The translations under genes were made by a program, and so were the position numbers. A stretch of 64,000 nt of DNA, from the NCBI GenBank assembly GCA_036946415.1, contig JAQIJD010000002.1:246114-310113 (forward strand), given 5' to 3'. This document shows positions 59,520-64,000 of the stretch, piece after piece (positions within the stretch are counted from its first letter, which is position 1; the number at the start of each line of letters is the position of its first letter). The notes under the pieces are model-generated. The model had not been told where the DNA came from, did no database searches, and saw nothing but the letters and a program-made list of their open reading frames with translations. This DNA is from Sphingomonas_Q fennica_A (GTDB lineage Bacteria; Pseudomonadota; Alphaproteobacteria; Sphingomonadales; Sphingomonadaceae).

Positions 59520-61217
59520 ATGTTCCACCACCCGATCGAAGACGCAGACGTTCCGGCGACCGACATCGCCCGGATCGGCAACGACCTGGCGGAACTGGCC
59601 GCCGGGCTGGACGCACGCTTCCTGAATGCGGGCACCGCGCTCGCCAGCGCGGTCGAGATGATCGATCGCATGCTGGCGGGGCTCGACGGCGTCGTCGCCA
59701 CGCTGGACGCGCGCACCGCCGGCGTGGCGGTGGCCGATCTCGATACCGTCGCCGCGCGCCTGATCGATCTGCCGCGCACGCGGGGCGAGCGCAAGGCGGC
59801 GATGGCCGACGTCGCGGCGATCAGCCGCACGCTGCGCGAGCAGGTGATGGACATCCACCGGACGCTGCGCGTGCTCAGCATCTACGGCATGAACATCAAG
59901 ATCGCGGCGTCCGGCAACGAACGCTTCGTCAGCTTCGTCGAAGGCATGAACGAGCGGCTGGGCTCGGGCGAGGATCTGCTGGCCGACGTGCTGGACCGGC
60001 TGAAGGACCTGGCGGGGGGGCTGTGCGGCGTGCAGCAGGTGGATCGCCTGCTGGAGGGCGAATGCACCCGCGTGCTGCCGGCGGTACCGCAGCGGCTGAC
60101 CGCGGACGCCGCCGCGCTTGCCGAGCATCTGAACGGCGTCGCCGATCTGGCGCGGCGGGTGGCGGCGATCGCGCGGAACGTGCAAGCGAAGGTCGCGGTC
60201 CTGCTGGGCGCGTTGCAGGTGGGCGACAGCTGCCGGCAGCGGCTGGAGCATGTGATCGCGACGTTGCAGATCGTGGCGACATATGGCGCCGGGCCGGCCG
60301 CGGTGGGCCATGTCGACCGGTTGCTGTCCGCGCAGCTCGGCGCGATCGCCGCCGACTTCACGCGCGAGACGCGCGCCCTGGTCGCGTCGCTGGCGGGGCT
60401 GGTGCCCGACGCGCACGGGCTGGCGACGCTGATCGCCGAGCAGGGCGACGGGGGCGGGCGCGGCGTGCTCACCCGTCTCGACCAGAGCGTGACGGGAATG
60501 GACCGCGTGATCTATCAGGTGCAGCGCGCCGATGGCGAGGCGCGGACGATGATCGCGCTGATCGCCGACACCGTCGCCGGGCTGACCCAGCGGGTCGGCA
60601 GTCTCGGCCGGGTGCGGCTGGACGTGCAGGACATCGCCACCAACACGCGGCTGCTCTGCCGCCGCCACGGCGAAACCGGCAAGGCGGTGGCGGTCGTCGC
60701 CGCCGAAGTGGATGCGCTGACCCACCAGCTGGGACGGACGACGGATGGCGTCGCCGAGACCGTGGCGGCGCTCGGCGACGCCGAGGGGCGCCTGGCCGGC
60801 ATGATGGCGACCGAACGCGGCATCGACGAGACGCTGCGCGATGCGCTGGCGGTGATCCGCACCGCCTGCCAGCGGACCGAGCAGGTGGCGATGACCGGCG
60901 GCGACGATGCCCGCCAGCTCATCGGGCTGATCGAGGCGACCGCCGAGGGCCTCGAGCGGGAGTTGGGCATCGGTGCTGTGATCGAGCGGGCGGCGGCGGC
61001 GCTGGCGGATCGCGCCGAGGCGCTGGGCGGGACGCCGGATGCGGAGGAGCAGGCGGCGCTCGAACGGATGCTGCCCGATATCGCCCGCCTCTACACCATG
61101 GCCGCCGAGCGGGAGGTGCATGCCCTGTTCCTGCTGCCCGGAATGACGATGGCATCCGCCGCCGCCGGTGCGGGCGACGAGGCGCAGGAGGAGGATGACG
61201 ACGACGGCCTGTTCTGA
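59520..61217 (+). CDS. Soluble receptor-like helical protein ending the chemotaxis operon
   Basis: Protein of 565 residues, almost entirely helical, with no signal peptide, membrane segment, HAMP or sensor domain. Two segments resemble the tip of the chemoreceptor signalling hairpin: SIYGMNIKIAASGNERFVSF (about residues 121-140) and IATNTRLLCRRHGETGKAVA with following VVAAEVDALTHQL (about 377-410). Both align with the L..NA.IEAARAGE..GFAVVA.EVR.LA pattern but have lost the Glu/Arg core that grips CheA and CheW. The C-terminus is acidic (EAQEEDDDDGLF). It may be a degenerate cytoplasmic receptor or an adaptor of the signalling array. It begins 14 nt after cheB with GAGAGGA upstream. Confidence 0.75.
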   Translation: MFHHPIEDADVPATDIARIGNDLAELAAGLDARFLNAGTALASAVEMIDRMLAGLDGVVATLDARTAGVAVADLDTVAARLIDLPRTRGERKAAMADVAAISRTLREQVMDIHRTLRVLSIYGMNIKIAASGNERFVSFVEGMNERLGSGEDLLADVLDRLKDLAGGLCGVQQVDRLLEGECTRVLPAVPQRLTADAAALAEHLNGVADLARRVAAIARNVQAKVAVLLGALQVGDSCRQRLEHVIATLQIVATYGAGPAAVGHVDRLLSAQLGAIAADFTRETRALVASLAGLVPDAHGLATLIAEQGDGGGRGVLTRLDQSVTGMDRVIYQVQRADGEARTMIALIADTVAGLTQRVGSLGRVRLDVQDIATNTRLLCRRHGETGKAVAVVAAEVDALTHQLGRTTDGVAETVAALGDAEGRLAGMMATERGIDETLRDALAVIRTACQRTEQVAMTGGDDARQLIGLIEATAEGLERELGIGAVIERAAAALADRAEALGGTPDAEEQAALERMLPDIARLYTMAAEREVHALFLLPGMTMASAAAGAGDEAQEEDDDDGLF

Positions 61218-61225
61218 TCGTCCCG

Positions 61226-61987
61226 TCAGTGGGCGGTCTGGCCGCCGTCGATCACGAACAGCGCCGCGTTGATGAAGCTCGCCGCATCGGAGCAGAGGTG
61301 CAGCACGGTGCCGGCCACCTCCGCCGGCGTGCCGGCCCGGCCGCTGACGTTGTGGGCGAAGAAGGCGGTACGGAAGTCCTCGCTGTCGACCCAGGCCTGC
61401 GTCATCGGCGTGGCGATGAAGCCGGGGGCGATGGCGTTCACGCGGATGCCGGCGCGCGCATATTCGATGCCGACCGCCTTGGTGAGGCCGACCACCCCGT
61501 GCTTGGCCGCGACATAGGCCGACATGTTGGGATCGGCGACGATGCCGGCGACCGAGGCGGTGTTGACGATCGCGCCGCCGCCCGCCTTCAGGAAATGGCG
61601 GACCTCGGCCTGCATGCAGGCGAAGACGCCCTTCAGATCGACCGCGAGGATGCGATCCACGTCCCGTTCGGGCACCTCGTGGAAGGGGAGGGGCGGGGGC
61701 AGGATGCCGGCGTTGTTGAACGCCGCATCCATGCCGCCGAAGCGCGCGACGCAGGCGGCGACGAGATCGGCGGCGGCGCGCGCGTCCGCCACGTCGCAGC
61801 GGTGGAAGGCGGCCGCGCCGCCGGCCGCGACGATGCGGGCGACCGTTTCCTCCGCACGCGGATCGATGTCGCCGATCATCACCGCCGCGCCTTCCGCGGC
61901 GAACGCCTGCGCCGTCGCCTGGCCGATGCCGGTCGCACCGCCCGTCACCAGCACCACCTTGCCCTCGAACCGTCGCATCCCCGCCAT
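61226..61987 (-). CDS. SDR family NAD(P)-dependent oxidoreductase
   Basis: Classical short-chain dehydrogenase of 253 residues. TGGATGIGQATAQAFAAEGA binds the cofactor (Asp of GDID after strand 2 favours NAD), NNAG is intact, and the catalytic Ser, Tyr and Lys are in NTASVAG and SAYVAAKHG. The substrate is unknown. ATG 61987 has GGGGAG 8 nt upstream. It converges with the chemotaxis operon; the gap is only 8 nt. Confidence 0.92.
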   Translation of the reverse strand: MAGMRRFEGKVVLVTGGATGIGQATAQAFAAEGAAVMIGDIDPRAEETVARIVAAGGAAAFHRCDVADARAAADLVAACVARFGGMDAAFNNAGILPPPLPFHEVPERDVDRILAVDLKGVFACMQAEVRHFLKAGGGAIVNTASVAGIVADPNMSAYVAAKHGVVGLTKAVGIEYARAGIRVNAIAPGFIATPMTQAWVDSEDFRTAFFAHNVSGRAGTPAEVAGTVLHLCSDAASFINAALFVIDGGQTAH

Positions 61988-62074
61988 GCCCACGTCTCCC
62001 CGCAGATCGACGACGATGGTGGACCGCGGCGCGGGCTGATGCGAGACATTTCGATCGGGATGGAAAAGACCGCC

Positions 62075-62148
62075 TGGATGCCCCGTGAGGATTCGAACCT
62101 CAATTGACGGAGTCAGAGTCCGTAGTCTTACCTTTAGACGACGGGGCA
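62075..62148 (-). tRNA. tRNA-Gln (anticodon CTG)
   Basis: A 74-nt cloverleaf on the minus strand, including encoded CCA. The acceptor TGCCCCG pairs with CGGGGCA, the anticodon stem ACGGA/TCCGT closes the loop CTCTGAC with CTG, and the T-arm has TTCGAAT. The discriminator base is T. It reads codon CAG, the dominant Gln codon in this GC-rich genome. Confidence 0.95.
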
Positions 62149-62162
62149 ACGCGGGAGGCGCC

Positions 62163-62191
62163 CCGTTAGGGGAGCGGCACGCGCCTGTCAA
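62163..62191 (-). promoter_or_regulatory. Promoter of tRNA-Gln
   Basis: On the minus strand, a consensus TTGACA (62186-62191) and TAACGG (62163-62168) are separated by 17 nt; the tRNA begins 15 nt after the -10 element. Confidence 0.7.
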
Positions 62192-62301
62192 CGATCGGAT
62201 CGGGCCGGGCAGCGGCCTTGCCGCCGCGGCGGCGCACGGCTAGCATCGCGCCCAAGTTTCGTCGGCACCTTCCGCCGGCGGCGAACGGCAGAGTGTGGGA
62301 T

Positions 62302-63363
62302 ATGGCGGAGCAGCCGGCAGAAGCCGTGCCGCGCGCGGCGCGGCCGGCGGGGCAGGGCGCCCCCCGTGGCGGCGGATGGCAGCGCGGGCGGCAGGGGCGG
62401 CCGCGCGCGACCTATGCGGCGCTCGACCTCGGCACCAACAATTGCCGCCTGCTGATCGCCCGGCCCGCACCGGGCGGCTTCCTCGTCGTCGATGCCTTCT
62501 CGCGCATCGTGCGGCTGGGGGAGGGGCTGGCCGGCACCGGGCGCCTGAGCGAGCCGGCGATGGACCGGGCCGTGGCGGCGCTCGCCATCTGCGCCGAAAA
62601 GCTGCGCCGGCGGCAAGTCTCGCTGGTGCGATCGGTGGCGACCGAGGCGTGCCGGCAGGCGGCCAACGGGCGCGGCTTCGTCGAACGGGTGCAGGCCGAG
62701 ACGGGGATCGCGCTGGAGGTGATCTCCGCCGAACAGGAGGCGCGGCTCGCCGTCAGCGGCTGCCATGCGGTGATGGAGCCGGGCGAGGGGCCGGCGCTGG
62801 TGTTCGACATCGGCGGCGGATCGACCGAGCTGATCCTGCTCGACGGGGCGCCCGCGCCGCGCGTGCTCGACTGGTTTTCGGCGCCGTGGGGGGTCGTCTC
62901 GCTGTCCGAAGCCGAGCCGCACGACGGCGCCGACGTCGCCGCCCGCCGCGCTGCCTATGCGCGGATGCGGGCGCGCGTCGCGCAGGCCTTCGCCCCCTTC
63001 GCCATGCGGATGACGGCGGCGGGCGGGGTCGGCGGGCGGCTGTTGGGGACGAGCGGGACGGTGACGACGCTCGCCTCGGTCCACCTCGGCCTGCCGAGCT
63101 ACGATCGCGGCGCGGTCGACGGCCTCGTCGTGCCGGCGGAGGCGATGCGCGCGATCTCCGACCGGCTGGCGGGGCTGACGGTGGCGGACCGGGCGCGCAT
63201 CCCCTGTATCGGGCAGGAGCGCGCCGATCTGGTGGTGGCGGGCTGCGCGATCCTCGATACGATCCTCGATCTGTGGCCGGCGGCGCGGCTCAGCGTCGCC
63301 GACCGCGGCATCCGCGAGGGCATCCTCCGCTCGCTGATGGCGCGCGACGGGCACGTCTGGTGA
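62302..63363 (+). CDS. Ppx/GppA family exopolyphosphatase / pppGpp phosphatase
   Basis: Protein of 353 residues of the actin-like ASKHA fold. TYAALDLGTNNCRLLIARP is the first phosphate loop, RSVATEACRQAANG and EVISAEQEARLAVSG are family blocks, VFDIGGGSTELILLDG is the second phosphate loop, and LLGTSGTVTTLASV follows. It is the short (about 300-residue core) form without the C-terminal HD domain of long Ppx proteins. The first 35 residues are a Pro/Gly/Arg-rich extension. It is coupled to rlmE by a 4-nt overlap, a frequent pairing in alphaproteobacteria. Confidence 0.92.
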   Translation: MAEQPAEAVPRAARPAGQGAPRGGGWQRGRQGRPRATYAALDLGTNNCRLLIARPAPGGFLVVDAFSRIVRLGEGLAGTGRLSEPAMDRAVAALAICAEKLRRRQVSLVRSVATEACRQAANGRGFVERVQAETGIALEVISAEQEARLAVSGCHAVMEPGEGPALVFDIGGGSTELILLDGAPAPRVLDWFSAPWGVVSLSEAEPHDGADVAARRAAYARMRARVAQAFAPFAMRMTAAGGVGGRLLGTSGTVTTLASVHLGLPSYDRGAVDGLVVPAEAMRAISDRLAGLTVADRARIPCIGQERADLVVAGCAILDTILDLWPAARLSVADRGIREGILRSLMARDGHVW

Positions 63364-64000
63364 GCCGCGAGCCGATCCGCGGGCGCCAGCGCGTCAAGAC
63401 CGCGCGCAACCGCACCGCCGCCTCGACCCGCTGGCTGGAGCGGCAGCTGAACGACCCCTATGTCCGCCGCGCCAAGGCGGAGGGCTATCGCAGTCGTGCC
63501 GCCTACAAGCTCCTCGAACTCGACGAACGGTTCGGGCTGCTGCGCGGGGCGACGCGCGTGGTCGACCTCGGCATCGCGCCGGGCGGCTGGGCGCAGGTGG
63601 TGCGGCGGCGGGTGCCGCGCGCCGCGATCGTCGGCATCGATCTGCTGCCGGTCGATCCGATCGACGGCGTCACCATCTTCCAGATGGACTTCATGGACGA
63701 GGCGGCGCCGGCCGTGCTGGCCGAGGCGCTGGGCGGAAAGGCCGATCTCGTCCTGTCCGACATGGCGGCGAACACCGTGGGCCACGCCCAGACCGACCAT
63801 TTGCGGACGATGGCGCTGGTCGAGGCGGGCGCGGCCTTCGCGGGCGAGGTGCTGCGGCCGGGCGGCGGCTATGTCGCCAAGGTGCTGGCGGGCGGGGCGG
63901 ACCATGATCTGGTAGCGCTGCTGAAGCGGATGTTCGCCACCGTGAAACATGCCAAGCCGCCGGCGAGCCGGAAGGATTCGTCCGAATGGTATGTGATCGC
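63360..64000 (+). CDS. rlmE: 23S rRNA (uridine-2552 2'-O) methyltransferase RlmE (3' end outside window)
   Basis: FtsJ/RrmJ family enzyme that 2'-O-methylates U2552 in the ribosomal A-site. The GTG start overlaps the Ppx stop by 4 nt, and the frame runs off the right edge after 213 codons. The K-D-K-E catalytic tetrad is visible: Lys in SRAAYKLLELDERF, Asp in LVLSDMAANTVGH, Lys in GGYVAKVLAGG and Glu in KDSSEWYVIA just before the edge. The SAM loop is VVDLGIAPGGWAQV. Only a few C-terminal residues should be missing. Confidence 0.95.
   Translation, partial: MSREPIRGRQRVKTARNRTAASTRWLERQLNDPYVRRAKAEGYRSRAAYKLLELDERFGLLRGATRVVDLGIAPGGWAQVVRRRVPRAAIVGIDLLPVDPIDGVTIFQMDFMDEAAPAVLAEALGGKADLVLSDMAANTVGHAQTDHLRTMALVEAGAAFAGEVLRPGGGYVAKVLAGGADHDLVALLKRMFATVKHAKPPASRKDSSEWYVI

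Noticed and set aside
50929..61217. A horizontally acquired island for the chemotaxis operon
   Set aside because: Codon use and GC are like the rest of the window. There are no integrase, IS or attachment sites, and the tRNA-Gln downstream is not split or duplicated.

Overview
The window looks like a stretch of chromosome from a GC-rich alphaproteobacterium, most likely a Sphingomonas or close relative (Sphingomonadaceae). The grounds are the very high GC content (about 70% by eye), the gene families and local orders typical of sphingomonads, and dispersed palindromes of the CGTTCATCCTGAGCGAAGTC type. This is inference; no 16S gene is present. Almost all of it is core chromosome. There is no prophage, IS element, transposase or CRISPR array.

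Layout. 1-6000: M13 metallopeptidase (cut by the left edge), aldehyde dehydrogenase, a YfgM-like TPR protein with BamB (outer-membrane assembly), and an HhH-domain membrane protein. 6083-14000: XerC recombinase, CysK, two MFS exporters, an alpha/beta hydrolase and a UvrD/PcrA helicase. 14060-17742: a 505-residue coiled-coil protein of unknown function, a guanidinium exporter (Gdx) with a riboswitch-like leader, and a single reading frame joining an RluB-type pseudouridine synthase to RsmD. 17793-22565: cytochrome c maturation operon ccmC-D-E-F-G-H-I, each gene overlapping the next by 4 nt. 22570-28359: DUF3072 protein, Kup potassium transporter, MobA-like transferase, PRC-barrel protein, 2'-5' RNA ligase-like protein, DUF3775 protein and a ferredoxin-reductase-type flavoprotein.

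28436-40381: tRNA-Met, TrxB, truA-fmt divergent from recR-def-rmuC, a zinc peptidase, a DnaJ-type co-chaperone, a YihY/BrkB membrane protein, FabI, a DUF4160/DUF2442 pair translationally coupled to aroC, and acylphosphatase. 40590-46885: an O-methyltransferase-like gene, a low-complexity exported protein, and a cluster of a CDP-alcohol phosphatidyltransferase, a HIT protein, two nucleotidyltransferases and a CDP-glycerol glycerophosphotransferase-like enzyme. This cluster is my best candidate for an undescribed biosynthetic system, perhaps making a phosphodiester-linked lipid head group or surface polymer. It also holds a partial gene duplication and two palindromic repeats. 46979-50536: a small conserved protein, AlkA-type glycosylase, 2Fe-2S ferredoxin, TrmH-family methyltransferase and a DUF2235 hydrolase.

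50929-61217: one chemotaxis operon, STAS-cheY-cheA-cheW-mcp-cheW-porin-cheR-cheB-(soluble receptor-like protein). The embedded porin and the last gene, with two degenerate receptor-tip motifs, are unusual. 61226-64000: an SDR oxidoreductase, tRNA-Gln(CTG), a Ppx/GppA phosphatase and RlmE (cut by the right edge).

Start codons were chosen from Shine-Dalgarno spacing and 4-nt stop/start overlaps, so several differ from the longest possible reading frame.
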